NCBI RefSeq assembly: GCF_014851765.1
Contig: NZ_JACVAI010000008.1
Span: forward strand, 62,001 to 126,000
Source of the DNA: Pseudomonas sp. PDM04
GTDB taxonomy: Bacteria > Pseudomonadota > Gammaproteobacteria > Pseudomonadales > Pseudomonadaceae
Length of the DNA stretch: 64,000 nt
Reading direction: 5' to 3'
The first letter of the stretch is position 1. Each line of letters begins with the position of its first letter. The notes below the pieces were generated by a model. It was not told the origin of the DNA. It saw only the letters and a program-made list of their open reading frames with translations, and ran no database searches. Of the stretch, positions 17,969 through 26,222 are shown piece by piece. Both the position numbers and the translations under genes were made by a program.

Positions 17969-19507
17969 TTAGCTCAACGCCTTGCGATTGAAATCGCGCA
18001 AACGGAAACCCATCAACAGCAACATGCCGAAATACGAGACGACACCGGCCACGACCAACGCGCCCAGACGCAGGAAGCGCTCGAGCATGTGCCCCTGGTC
18101 CCAGGGCGGCATGAAGTGCATTGCAACCAGCAATACCGCAGACATCACCAGCACGGCAACCACCAGCTTGGCGCCGAACTTCACCCAGCCCGGTTGCGGC
18201 TGATACATCTGCTGCTTGCGCAGTTGATAGAACAGCAACCCGGCATTCAGGCACGCGCCCGCGCTGATGGCCAGGGCCAGGCCGGCGTGAGCCAGCGGCC
18301 CGATCAGCAACAGGTTGAACAACTGTGTGACGATCAGCGTGAAAATCGCGATTTTTACCGGTGTACGGATGTTTTGTTGCGCATAAAAGCCCGGCGCCAA
18401 CACTTTAATCACGATGATGCCGAGCAACCCGACCGAATAGGCGATCAGCGCCCGTTGCGTCATGGACGCATCGAAGGCGCTGAACTGACCGTATTGAAAC
18501 AGCGAAACCGTCAGTGGCTCCGCCAGGATTCCCAGGGCCAGTGAGCACGGCAGCACCAGCACAAAGCACAGACGCAGGCCCCAATCGAGAATTCGCGAGT
18601 ATTCGCTGCGATCCTTGCTCGCGTAGGTCTTGGCCAGGGTCGGCAGGAGAATCGTGCCCAGCGCCACCCCCAGCACCCCGGAGGGCAGTTCCATCAAGCG
18701 GTCGGCGTAGTACATCCACGACACCGAGCCGGCGACCAGGAACGACGCAAAAATGGTGTTGATGATCAGCGAAATCTGACTGACCGAGACCCCGAGGATC
18801 GCCGGCAGCATCTGTTTCATGACACGCCAGACGCCACTGTCACGCAGGTTCAGGCGCGGCAGTACGAGCATGCCGATCTTTTTTAAGGCCGGCAGTTGAT
18901 ACAGAAGCTGCGCCAGGCCACCGGCCAGTACGGCCCATCCCAGGGCCATCACGGGCGGATCGAAATACGGTGTCAGGAACACCGCAAAGATGATCATGCT
19001 GACGTTGAGCAGGGTCGGCACGAAAGCCGGCACCGAGAAACGGTTGTAGGTATTGAGGATGGCTCCCGCCAGGGAAGACAGGGAGATCAGCAATATATAA
19101 GGAAAGGTCACGCGCAGCAGGCTGGAGGTCAGCTCGAATTTTTCCGGGGTGTCGGTAAAGCCCGGCGCCGTCACCCAGATTACCCAGGGGGCGGCCAGCA
19201 TGCCCAATGCGGTCACCAGCGCCAGCACCAGCGTCAGCAGGCCGCTGACATAGGCAACGAAGGTGCGGGTCGCCTCCTCGCCCTTCTGGTTTTTGTATTC
19301 GGCCAGAATCGGCACGAATGCCTGGGAAAAGGCCCCTTCAGCGAAGATCCGCCGCAACAGATTGGGCAGCTTGAACGCGATGAAGAAGGCGTCCGTCGCC
19401 ATCCCCGCACCGAAGGCACGGGCGATGAGGGTGTCACGAACGAACCCGAGAATCCGGGAAAGCATCGTGATGGAGCTGACGGCGGCCAACGATTTGAGCA
19501 GATTCAT
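17969..19507 (-). CDS. murJ: Lipid II flippase MurJ
   Basis: A 512-residue MOP-superfamily membrane protein with about 14 helices that moves lipid II across the inner membrane for peptidoglycan synthesis. The family N-terminus SITMLSRILGFVRDTLIARAFG and the motif FIAFKLPNLLRRIFAEGAFSQAFVP are clear, the latter with the essential Arg residues. It is divergent from rpsT with a gap of about 250 bases. ribF begins 128 bases after its end, so these may be separate transcripts. Confidence 0.96.
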   Translation of the reverse strand: MNLLKSLAAVSSITMLSRILGFVRDTLIARAFGAGMATDAFFIAFKLPNLLRRIFAEGAFSQAFVPILAEYKNQKGEEATRTFVAYVSGLLTLVLALVTALGMLAAPWVIWVTAPGFTDTPEKFELTSSLLRVTFPYILLISLSSLAGAILNTYNRFSVPAFVPTLLNVSMIIFAVFLTPYFDPPVMALGWAVLAGGLAQLLYQLPALKKIGMLVLPRLNLRDSGVWRVMKQMLPAILGVSVSQISLIINTIFASFLVAGSVSWMYYADRLMELPSGVLGVALGTILLPTLAKTYASKDRSEYSRILDWGLRLCFVLVLPCSLALGILAEPLTVSLFQYGQFSAFDASMTQRALIAYSVGLLGIIVIKVLAPGFYAQQNIRTPVKIAIFTLIVTQLFNLLLIGPLAHAGLALAISAGACLNAGLLFYQLRKQQMYQPQPGWVKFGAKLVVAVLVMSAVLLVAMHFMPPWDQGHMLERFLRLGALVVAGVVSYFGMLLLMGFRLRDFNRKALS

Positions 19508-19677
19508 TGAAAGAGTTTGTGCCTGTCGATAAACAGCAGGCGAACAACGCGCCTACTTGTGCGATACTCCGCGCCGCAACAGCACAGAGCCAAAGCTCGC
19601 GAGTTTACAGGTCAAACGCCGGAAAGAAATCTCCCGCCTCTTTATACCTACCACTTAGCGGAACGTCTCACCCGCCC

Positions 19678-19706
19678 TTGACAAGACTTCAACTCATCGG
19701 CATGAT
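19678..19706 (+). promoter_or_regulatory. Predicted sigma-70 promoter of rpsT
   Basis: A perfect -35 TTGACA at 19678-19683, a 17-base spacer, and -10 CATGAT (4 of 6 matches) at 19701-19706, about 55 bases before the rpsT start. This spacing suits a strong ribosomal-protein promoter. It is a motif call only. Confidence 0.55.
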
Positions 19707-19759
19707 TCGCGGCCTATTTTGTTTGCTATTTCCTAAAAAGTCTTTCGAGGAGCTCGACG

Positions 19760-20038
19760 GTGGCCAACTCACCTTCCGCCAAAAAACGTGCTAAACAGGC
19801 TGAGAAGCGTCGCAGCCACAACGCCAGCCTGCGTTCCATGGTTCGTACCTACATCAAGAATGTAGTTAAAGCCATCGACGCAAAAGACGCTGCAAAGGCT
19901 CAAGCCGCTTACGTTCTGGCTGTGCCAGTTATCGACCGCATGGCCGATAAAGGCATCATCCACAAGAACAAAGCTGCTCGTCATAAGAGCCGCCTGAATG
20001 GCCACGTCAAGGCCCTGAACGTTGCCGCTGCTGCCTAA
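19760..20038 (+). CDS. rpsT: 30S ribosomal protein S20
   Basis: A 92-residue, Lys/Arg/Ala-rich protein that binds 16S rRNA. It starts with ANSPSAKKRAKQAEKRRSHN and has the typical helical body with SMVRTYIKNVVKAI and HKNKAARHKSRL. The start codon is GTG, preceded by AGGAGC. A rare initiation codon for S20 is also seen in E. coli (UUG), where it is tied to autoregulation. A strong terminator follows. Confidence 0.97.
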   Translation: MANSPSAKKRAKQAEKRRSHNASLRSMVRTYIKNVVKAIDAKDAAKAQAAYVLAVPVIDRMADKGIIHKNKAARHKSRLNGHVKALNVAAAA

Positions 20039-20053
20039 GCGACGCGTTCACTG

Positions 20054-20080
20054 AAAAACCGACCTCAGGGTCGGTTTTTT
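20054..20080 (+). terminator. Rho-independent terminator of rpsT
   Basis: A stem of CCGACC and GGTCGG with a four-base loop, followed by TTTTTT, 20 bases after the rpsT stop codon. Confidence 0.9.
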
Positions 20081-20114
20081 ATTGCCTGAAATTTAACAAA
20101 CCGGCGCAAAAAAA

Positions 20115-20204
20115 TGTGGGAGCGGGCCTGCTCGCGATAGCGGTGGGGTCAGCCAGCAACAATGCCACTGATCCACCGCTATCGCGAGCCTGCTCGCTCC
20201 CACA
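20115..20204. repeat. REPIN: two REP elements in inverted orientation
   Basis: Two REPs face each other (20115-20146 and 20173-20204) with nearly perfect complementarity over about 32 bases, including GATAGCGGTGG and CCACCGCTATC next to the loop. They could fold as one long hairpin. The pair lies between rpsT and creA, which are convergent. Confidence 0.88.
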
Positions 20205-20221
20205 GATTGAATTGTGCGAGG

Positions 20222-20686
20222 TTACTGAGCGCTCGCCCACGGCAAAATCGGAATCGCCGTCACCGCATTCTGCGGACTGCCCTCGATCAGACGATCGCTG
20301 TAGACCAGATACACCAGCGTGTTGCGCTTCTTGTCGAGAAAGCGCACCACCTGCATGGTCTTGAACACCAGCGAAGTGCGCTCCTTGAACACCTCCTCGC
20401 CATCCTTCAACTGCCCCTTGAAGTTGATCGGCCCGACCTGGCGACAAGCGATGGAGGCCTCGGCACGATCCTCCGCCAGCCCCAGACCACCTTTCACTCC
20501 GCCCGTCTTGGCGCGCGACAGATAGCAGGTCACACCCTCGACTTTCGGGTCATCGAATGCCTCGACGACGATACGGTCGTTCGGTCCGACGAACTTGAAC
20601 ACCGTCGACACCTGACCGATTTCCTCGGCCGACGCCAGCAGCGGCATTGCCAACAGCAGACCCAACAATCCTTTTGCCACACGCAT
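20222..20686 (-). CDS. creA: CreA family protein
   Basis: A 154-residue exported protein with a signal peptide (VAKGLLGLLLAMPLLASA, cleavage before EEIG) and the CreA core: FKFVGPNDRIVVEAFDDPKVEGVTC, continuing to RQVGPI and LVYSDRLIEGSP. The family is widespread in proteobacteria and of unknown function. The name comes from the E. coli creABCD locus, which is not present here. It lies 12 bases after proB on the same strand, so it may be co-transcribed. Confidence 0.88.
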   Translation of the reverse strand: MRVAKGLLGLLLAMPLLASAEEIGQVSTVFKFVGPNDRIVVEAFDDPKVEGVTCYLSRAKTGGVKGGLGLAEDRAEASIACRQVGPINFKGQLKDGEEVFKERTSLVFKTMQVVRFLDKKRNTLVYLVYSDRLIEGSPQNAVTAIPILPWASAQ

Positions 20687-20698
20687 TCAGGTATTCCT

Positions 20699-21817
20699 TC
20701 AGACCAGGATCAGGTTATCGCGGTGAACCAGCTCCGGCTCCGCCATGTAACCCAACAGACCGACAATCGCCTCGGACGACTGCCCAATGATTTTCTGTGC
20801 TTCCAGCGCGCTGTAGTTGGCCAGGCCACGGGCAATCTCACGACCGTCCGGAGCCACGCACACCACCATTTCACCGCGACGGAAACTGCCCTGGACCAGT
20901 TTGACACCCACCGGCAGCAGGCTCTTGTTGCCCTTGGACAGCGCCGTCACCGCCCCCGCATCGAGCACCAGCGTGCCGCGGGTCTGCAGGTGCCCGGCCA
21001 GCCACTGCTTGCGCGCTGCCAGCATGCCGCGCTCCGGCGACAGCAAGGTGCCGATGCGCTCGCCAGCTTTCAGGCGATCCAGCACACGCTCGAGGCGCCC
21101 GCCGACAATGATGGTGTGCGCACCGGAACGCGCGGCCAGGCGCGCCGCACGCAGCTTGGTCTGCATGCCGCCACGCCCCAGCGCGCCACCCGTTCCGCCG
21201 GCTACCGCATCGAGCGCCGGATCATCGGCGCGCGCCTCGTAAATCAGTTGGGCGTCAGGATTGTTGCGCGGATCGGCGTCGAACATGCCGTCACGGTCGG
21301 TCAGGATCACCAACAGGTCGGCCTCGACCAGGTTGGCCACCAATGCTGCCAGGGTGTCGTTGTCGCCGAAACGGATCTCATCGGTCACCACGGTGTCGTT
21401 TTCGTTGATCACCGGGATCACTTTCAATTCGACCAGGGCGCGCAACGTACTGCGGGCGTTGAGGTAGCGCTTGCGATCGGACAGGTCGTCATGCGTCAGG
21501 AGAATCTGCGCGGTGTGCCGGCCATGCTCGGCAAAGCTCGACTCCCAGGCCTGCACCAGCCCCATCTGGCCGATTGCGGCGGCGGCCTGGAGCTCGTGCA
21601 TCGCACTGGGTCGTACGGTCCAGCCCAGACGGCTCATGCCCGCCGCCACCGCGCCGGAGGATACCAGCACCAGCTCGACGCCCGCCTCATGCAAGGCCAC
21701 CATCTGCTCAACCCATACGCCCATGGCCGTGCGATCCAGGCCCTTGCCGTCCGCCGTCAGCAACGCGCTGCCGATTTTCACGACCCAACGCTGCGCACCT
21801 GTCACCTTGCTCCGCAT
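20699..21817 (-). CDS. proB: Glutamate 5-kinase ProB
   Basis: The first enzyme of proline synthesis, phosphorylating glutamate. It is 372 residues with an amino-acid kinase domain (WVVKIGSALLTADGKGLD, LVSSGAVAAGM, NENDTVVTDEIRFGDND) and a C-terminal PUA domain (GTLVLDAGAVTALSKGNKSLLPVGV) as in E. coli. The Met at 21817 (MRSKVTG) has AAGG 9 bases upstream; one more Met lies directly before it. proA is not beside it in this window. It follows obgE on the same strand, but a terminator lies between. Confidence 0.96.
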   Translation of the reverse strand: MRSKVTGAQRWVVKIGSALLTADGKGLDRTAMGVWVEQMVALHEAGVELVLVSSGAVAAGMSRLGWTVRPSAMHELQAAAAIGQMGLVQAWESSFAEHGRHTAQILLTHDDLSDRKRYLNARSTLRALVELKVIPVINENDTVVTDEIRFGDNDTLAALVANLVEADLLVILTDRDGMFDADPRNNPDAQLIYEARADDPALDAVAGGTGGALGRGGMQTKLRAARLAARSGAHTIIVGGRLERVLDRLKAGERIGTLLSPERGMLAARKQWLAGHLQTRGTLVLDAGAVTALSKGNKSLLPVGVKLVQGSFRRGEMVVCVAPDGREIARGLANYSALEAQKIIGQSSEAIVGLLGYMAEPELVHRDNLILV

Positions 21818-21913
21818 CATCTTCAACCTTAGCTTGAGGGCAGCACGACTTGGCGCTGCCCGTAACGTTATTCGTGTCTACCAGTTCCCAGATACTGACG
21901 ATTTCCAGATACT

Positions 21914-21940
21914 AAAACGCCGCTCGTTTGAGCGGCGCTT
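21914..21940 (-). terminator. Rho-independent terminator of obgE
   Basis: A stem of GCCGCTC and GAGCGGC with a GTTT loop and a run of A on the plus strand (T on the transcript), just after the obgE stop. Confidence 0.8.
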
Positions 21941-21957
21941 CAGTTTATCGCAACGAA

Positions 21958-23181
21958 TCAGTCGCGCACGTAAATGATTTCCGGACCATCTTCATCATCC
22001 ACGTCTTCTTCGTCCCAATCATCGTCACCGATATCGTGGACCGACTTGACGCCACTGCGACGCAGGGCACGCTGGTCGTCCAGGGCCTGCAACTGGGCAC
22101 GCGCCTCATCCTCGATGCGCTGATCGAGATCTGCCAGCTCTTCCTGGTAAGCCGGGTCGTTCGCCAGGCGGTCGGCACGATCTTCCATGTAACGCATGAT
22201 GTCGTGACACAGGCGCTCGGTACCCAGCTTGGAGATCGCGGAGATCACGTAGACCGGACCGGTCCACTCCAGGCGTTCGACGACTTCCTTGACCCGCTCG
22301 TCGTGCTCTTCTTCAAGGATCTGGTCGCACTTGTTCAGCACCAGCCAGCGATCGCGCTCAGCCAGGGACGGGCTGAACTTGGTCAGCTCGCTGACGATCA
22401 CCTCAGCCGCGTCCGGCGCACTGCTGTCGTCCAGCGGCGCCATGTCCACCAGATGCAGCAGCAGACGCGTGCGCGCCAGGTGCTTGAGGAAGCGAATCCC
22501 CAGGCCCGCACCATCGGAAGCCCCTTCGATCAGACCCGGAATGTCCGCGATCACGAAGCTTTTCCAGCGATCAACGGAGACCACACCCAGGTTCGGCACC
22601 AGCGTGGTGAACGGGTAGTCGGCGACTTTCGGCTTGGCGGCCGACACCGAACGAATGAAGGTACTTTTACCGGCGTTCGGCAGACCCAGCAGGCCCACGT
22701 CCGCCAACACCTTCATCTCCAGCTTCAGGTCACGCTGCTCGCCCGGCTTGCCCGGCGTCGTCTGGCGCGGAGCACGGTTGGTACTGGACTTGAAACGGGT
22801 GTTCCCCAGACCGTGCCAGCCACCATGGGCAACCAGCAACTTCTGGCCAGCCTTGGTCAGGTCGCCGATCACCTCTTGGGTGGCGGAGTCGATCACGGTC
22901 GTGCCGACCGGCACGCGCAGCACCAGGTCCTCGCCCTTCTTGCCGGTGCAGTCGGTACTGCCACCGTTGGAACCGCGCTCGGCATCGAAGTGCCGGGTGT
23001 AACGGTAGTCCACCAGGGTGTTGAGGTTTTCGTCGGCGATCATGTAGACCGAGCCGCCATCACCACCGTCGCCGCCGTTCGGGCCGCCGTTCTCAATGAA
23101 TTTTTCGCGACGGAAGCTCATGCAACCGTTGCCGCCGTCACCGGCCTTTACTCGAATGGATACTTCATCAACAAACTTCAT
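21958..23181 (-). CDS. obgE: GTPase ObgE/CgtA
   Basis: A 407-residue ribosome-associated GTPase involved in 50S assembly and growth control. The Gly-rich Obg domain (KAGDGGNGCMSFRREK, NGGDGGDGGSVY) is followed by a G domain with G1 GLPNAGKST, G3 DIPGLIEG and G4 NKCD. The C-terminus is acidic (DDDWDEEDVDDEDGPE), as usual in gammaproteobacteria. The start at 23181 (MKFVDEVSIRV) is the family's. It follows rplU-rpmA with an inverted repeat and a terminator between. Confidence 0.97.
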   Translation of the reverse strand: MKFVDEVSIRVKAGDGGNGCMSFRREKFIENGGPNGGDGGDGGSVYMIADENLNTLVDYRYTRHFDAERGSNGGSTDCTGKKGEDLVLRVPVGTTVIDSATQEVIGDLTKAGQKLLVAHGGWHGLGNTRFKSSTNRAPRQTTPGKPGEQRDLKLEMKVLADVGLLGLPNAGKSTFIRSVSAAKPKVADYPFTTLVPNLGVVSVDRWKSFVIADIPGLIEGASDGAGLGIRFLKHLARTRLLLHLVDMAPLDDSSAPDAAEVIVSELTKFSPSLAERDRWLVLNKCDQILEEEHDERVKEVVERLEWTGPVYVISAISKLGTERLCHDIMRYMEDRADRLANDPAYQEELADLDQRIEDEARAQLQALDDQRALRRSGVKSVHDIGDDDWDEEDVDDEDGPEIIYVRD

Positions 23182-23232
23182 AACACAACGCCTCTCGCCA
23201 TACGGACGAGCCGAAAAAATCCAGACATAAGA

Positions 23233-23316
23233 CTCTTGCAAAAATGAGCGTAGCGACCTCAATCACCGACGGCGAGTCCAGCGCGCCGACAACCCGTACA
23301 AACAGTTTTGCAAGAG
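23233..23316. repeat. 11-base perfect inverted repeat in the rpmA-obgE gap
   Basis: CTCTTGCAAAA at 23233-23243 and TTTTGCAAGAG at 23306-23316, separated by 62 bases and flanked by further similar bases. The role is unknown; it lies between the rpmA terminator and the obgE start. Confidence 0.6.
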
Positions 23317-23332
23317 ACTCACCCCACAAACG

Positions 23333-23363
23333 AAAAAGCCCCGTCGCGAGACAGGGCTTTTCC
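23333..23363 (-). terminator. Rho-independent terminator of rplU-rpmA
   Basis: An inverted repeat built on AAAAAGCCC and GGGCTTTT around a GC-rich loop, 14 bases after the rpmA stop. On the minus-strand transcript it ends in a T-run. Confidence 0.8.
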
Positions 23364-23376
23364 AGCGAGTTCGCAA

Positions 23377-23634
23377 TTAAGCTGCGACTACGCTCACGTA
23401 ACGACGACCGAAGGCGCCTTTTACTTCGAACTTGATCACGCCTTCGACTTTAGCGAAGAGGGTGTGATCCTTACCCATGCCAACGCCGTAGCCAGCGTGG
23501 AATTGGGTGCCGCGCTGACGCACGATGATGTTGCCTGCTTTGATAGCCTGGCCGCCATACATCTTCACGCCAAGGCGTTTGGCTTCTGAGTCGCGACCGT
23601 TACGGGTACTACCACCAGCTTTTTTGTGTGCCAT
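23377..23634 (-). CDS. rpmA: 50S ribosomal protein L27
   Basis: 85 residues, with the family's N-terminus AHKKAGGSTRNGRDSEAKRLGVK and motif GNIIVRQRGTQFHAG. The N-terminal tail reaches the peptidyl transferase centre. It is the second gene of rplU-rpmA, 35 bases after rplU. Confidence 0.98.
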   Translation of the reverse strand: MAHKKAGGSTRNGRDSEAKRLGVKMYGGQAIKAGNIIVRQRGTQFHAGYGVGMGKDHTLFAKVEGVIKFEVKGAFGRRYVSVVAA

Positions 23635-23669
23635 GAGTTCAATTCTCCTAGTGAGGAATTAGGCTGAAA

Positions 23670-23984
23670 TTAAGCCTGAATACCGGTGATTTTGATCTCG
23701 GTGTACCACTGGCGGTGGCCCATACGCTTCATGTGGTGCTTACGGCGACGGAACTTGATGATGCGGACTTTATCGTGACGACCTTGGGAGATCACTTCAG
23801 CCACAACGGTAGCGCCAGCAACAACTGGAGCGCCGATATTCACGTCGTCACCATTGGCAACCAACAGAACGCGATCAAAGGTAACGGATTCGCCGGTAGC
23901 GACTTCCAGTTTTTCGATCTTCAGGTATTCACCTGGGGCGACTTTGTACTGCTTGCCGCCAGTAACGATTACTGCATAAGACAT
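23670..23984 (-). CDS. rplU: 50S ribosomal protein L21
   Basis: 104 residues beginning MSYAVIVTGGKQYKV and containing KFRRRKHHMKRMGHRQ, both diagnostic of L21. The Met at 23984 has a GGAGAA site upstream; a longer frame upstream is not supported. It is divergent from ispB across 238 bases that must contain both promoters. Confidence 0.98.
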   Translation of the reverse strand: MSYAVIVTGGKQYKVAPGEYLKIEKLEVATGESVTFDRVLLVANGDDVNIGAPVVAGATVVAEVISQGRHDKVRIIKFRRRKHHMKRMGHRQWYTEIKITGIQA

Positions 23985-24161
23985 GGTATTTCTCCGATAA
24001 TCCTGCTCACCCAGCTCTTTATAGGAAGAGGTATTGGCTGGCATGGCTGCATGGGCTGGAAGGCCCGTTGCAATTGCGTAAGGCAGGTGCTGCCCAGGAA
24101 GTTCAGGGTGCGCGATTGTACGCAAGGCACGAGCGCCTTGCAATAGGCCGTCCATCGCGCC

Positions 24162-24190
24162 TTGACAGGCCCGGACGTGGGTCCTAGCAT
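24162..24190 (+). promoter_or_regulatory. Predicted sigma-70 promoter of ispB
   Basis: TTGACA at 24162-24167 (perfect -35), a 17-base spacer and TAGCAT at 24185-24190 (4 of 6 matches to -10), about 33 bases before the ispB start. It is a motif call only. Confidence 0.55.
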
Positions 24191-24222
24191 GCCGCGCAAC
24201 CCTTCTGGAGCGACTGTCGCTG

Positions 24223-25191
24223 ATGCAACCCCAAGCTTTCTACCGCGCGGTGGCGGACGATTTTAGCGCCGTCGACGGCATCATCAAGAAGCAGCTGACG
24301 TCCCGCGTGCCGCTGGTGTCGAAAATCGGCGACTACATCACCTCGGCCGGCGGTAAACGCCTGCGTCCTTTATTGGTGCTGCTGTGCGGCAAGGCCCTGG
24401 GCCGCGAAGGCGACGACCTGCGCCTGCTGGCCGCGACCATCGAGTTCCTGCACACCGCCACCCTGCTGCATGACGACGTGGTCGACATGTCCGGCATGCG
24501 CCGCGGTCGCTCGACCGCCAACGCCATGTGGGGCAATGCCCCGAGCGTGCTGGTGGGCGACTTCCTGTACTCGCGCTCCTTCGAAATGATGGTCGAACTG
24601 GGCTCCATGCCGGTGATGAAGATCCTTTCGCAAGCCACGCGCATCATCGCCGAAGGCGAGGTGCTGCAGTTGTCGAAGGTCCGTGACGCCAGCACCACCG
24701 AAGAAACCTACATGGAAGTCATCCGCGGCAAGACCGCGATGCTTTTCGAGGCCTCGACCCACAGCGCCGCGGCCCTGTGCCAAGCGACGCCGGAGCAGGC
24801 CGAAGCCCTGCGCACGTTTGGCGATCACCTGGGCGTGGCGTTCCAGCTGGTCGACGACCTGCTGGACTACAAGGGCGATGCGGACACCCTGGGCAAGAAC
24901 GTCGGCGACGACCTGGCCGAGGGCAAGCCGACGCTGCCGCTGATCTACACCATGCGCGAAGGCACGCCGGAACAGGCTGCACTGGTACGCCAGGCCATCC
25001 AGAAAGGCGGCATCGAAGACCTCGAAAGCATCCGCGCCGCTGTGGAAGCCTCGGGCTCGCTGGAATACACCGCACAACTGGCCCGCGATTACGTGGCCCG
25101 CGCGATCAAATGCCTCGAGGCACTGCCGGCCAGCGAGTATCGCGATGCGCTGGTGGAGCTGAGCGAATTTGCGGTCGCCCGTACACACTGA
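24223..25191 (+). CDS. ispB: Octaprenyl diphosphate synthase IspB
   Basis: A long-chain trans-prenyltransferase of 322 residues making the side chain of ubiquinone. The first Asp-rich motif is HDDVVDMSG (Asp84, Asp85, Asp88) and the second is VDDLLDYKG. The substrate-binding GGKRLRP lies near residue 43. The chain length (8 or 9 units; Pseudomonas uses Q-9) cannot be told from the motif. It is divergent from rplU, the usual arrangement. Confidence 0.95.
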   Translation: MQPQAFYRAVADDFSAVDGIIKKQLTSRVPLVSKIGDYITSAGGKRLRPLLVLLCGKALGREGDDLRLLAATIEFLHTATLLHDDVVDMSGMRRGRSTANAMWGNAPSVLVGDFLYSRSFEMMVELGSMPVMKILSQATRIIAEGEVLQLSKVRDASTTEETYMEVIRGKTAMLFEASTHSAAALCQATPEQAEALRTFGDHLGVAFQLVDDLLDYKGDADTLGKNVGDDLAEGKPTLPLIYTMREGTPEQAALVRQAIQKGGIEDLESIRAAVEASGSLEYTAQLARDYVARAIKCLEALPASEYRDALVELSEFAVARTH

Positions 25192-25205
25192 AGCCTCCCG
25201 GTTTC

Positions 25206-25234
25206 TGTAGGGGCGAGCACGCTCGCTCCTGCAG
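25206..25234. repeat. Divergent REP element
   Basis: A palindrome with GGGCGAGCACGCTCGCTCC, a variant of the local REP core, between ispB and the zinc-ribbon gene. Confidence 0.65.
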
Positions 25235-25304
25235 CGTTAGCCCCTCCCCGGAAAAACCCTATACAATGTGCGCTTTTTAGCGATCCTGAACCCAAGGAGC
25301 TTTA

Positions 25305-25646
25305 GTGAGCACGTTGCCACCCTGCCCGAAATGCAATTCCGAATACACCTATGAAGACGGCGCCCAGCTGATCTGTCCGGAGTGTGCCCACGAATGGTCC
25401 GCCAGTGGCGAAGCCGAGGCTGCGTCCGATGATGCGGTGAAAAAGGATTCGGTGGGTAACGTCCTGCAGGATGGCGACACCATCACCGTGATCAAGGACC
25501 TCAAGGTCAAAGGCACTTCACTGGTGGTCAAGGTCGGCACCAAGGTCAAGAACATCCGCCTGTGCGATGGCGATCATGACATCGACTGCAAGATTGACGG
25601 TATCGGCCCGATGAAGCTCAAGTCCGAGTTCGTCAGAAAAGTCTGA
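25305..25646 (+). CDS. yjdM: YjdM/PhnA-family zinc-ribbon protein
   Basis: 113 residues. The N-terminal zinc ribbon is CPKCNSEYTYEDG...CPECAHEW, and the C-terminal PhnA-type beta domain is DSVGNVLQDGDTITVIKDLKVKG. The E. coli protein was first called PhnA but is not the phosphonoacetate hydrolase; its function is unknown. It starts with GTG, with AAGGAG 6 bases upstream. Confidence 0.9.
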   Translation: MSTLPPCPKCNSEYTYEDGAQLICPECAHEWSASGEAEAASDDAVKKDSVGNVLQDGDTITVIKDLKVKGTSLVVKVGTKVKNIRLCDGDHDIDCKIDGIGPMKLKSEFVRKV

Positions 25647-25792
25647 GCCTGCCGCATGCCATCCCACGCCCGGCGTGGGATGGTGCTTCGCCCTCCCCTC
25701 CCCCCGCAATCGCCAGACGCCAGCCGTTTGACCTGACACAATCTGTACCCGGAAAAAATCACAATTGGCCAATAGGCCCTTGCTATTTCTTG

Positions 25793-25811
25793 AATAAGAA
25801 TTATTCTCATT
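25793..25811 (+). promoter_or_regulatory. Fur-box-like operator
   Basis: AATAAGAATTATTCTCATT matches the 19-base Fur consensus at 12 of 19 positions and contains the dyad TAAGAAT-T-ATTCTCA. It lies 26 bases before the start of the small downstream gene. I recall the gene in the same place in P. aeruginosa (PA4570) being iron-responsive, which supports this, but I cannot verify it here. Confidence 0.65.
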
Positions 25812-25837
25812 GAACCCAATCAATGGAGATGAGAACC

Positions 25838-26095
25838 ATGACTTATTTGATCGACGCCTGGCTGGATCGCCCACACCCTTACCTCCGGATCCTGCACCGG
25901 GAAACCGGGGAAGTCTGTGCGGTACTGGAAGAGGAAGCCTTGAGCGAGCTGCAGGATCAGGGTGACCTGGACGTCAGTGGCTTGAGTTCCAGCGAGCCGG
26001 TGGTGCTCAAGGAACTGGTGCGCAATCTGTTTCTGTTCTGCTATGCCCGGGCGTTGCGACCGACCCATGAGCTGCACAACAAGATCGAACTATGA
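25838..26095 (+). CDS. Small conserved protein, probably iron-regulated (PA4570-like position)
   Basis: 85 residues, starting MTYLIDAWLDRPHPYLRILH, mixed alpha/beta and without a signal peptide, membrane segment or Cys cluster. I chose the ATG at 25838 because GGAG lies 9 bases upstream; an in-frame ATG at 25823 would add five residues. The Fur-like box directly upstream suggests expression under iron limitation. I do not recognise a domain and give no function. Position and size match PA4570 of P. aeruginosa. Confidence 0.75.
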   Translation: MTYLIDAWLDRPHPYLRILHRETGEVCAVLEEEALSELQDQGDLDVSGLSSSEPVVLKELVRNLFLFCYARALRPTHELHNKIEL

Positions 26096-26109
26096 AACAG
26101 CGAAAGAAC

Positions 26110-26194
26110 AGTGGGAGCGAGCCCGCTCGCAAAGGGTGTCACCCTCATTGAAGGCGTTGAGTATCACCCCTTCGCGAGCAGGATCGCTCCCACA
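26110..26194. repeat. REPIN: two inverted REP elements
   Basis: REP copies at 26110-26138 and 26167-26194 in opposite orientation, with GTGGGAGCGAGCCCGCTCGC and GCGAGCAGGATCGCTCCCAC, in the convergent gap before fklB. Confidence 0.85.
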
Positions 26195-26222
26195 TTAGCC
26201 CGATGTGCCATCGGGCCGGGTC

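Noticed and set aside
20115..20204. A REPIN that could be read as a terminator or small CRISPR-like repeat
   Set aside because: It has the REP core found at many other sites, and there is no spacer array or T-run.
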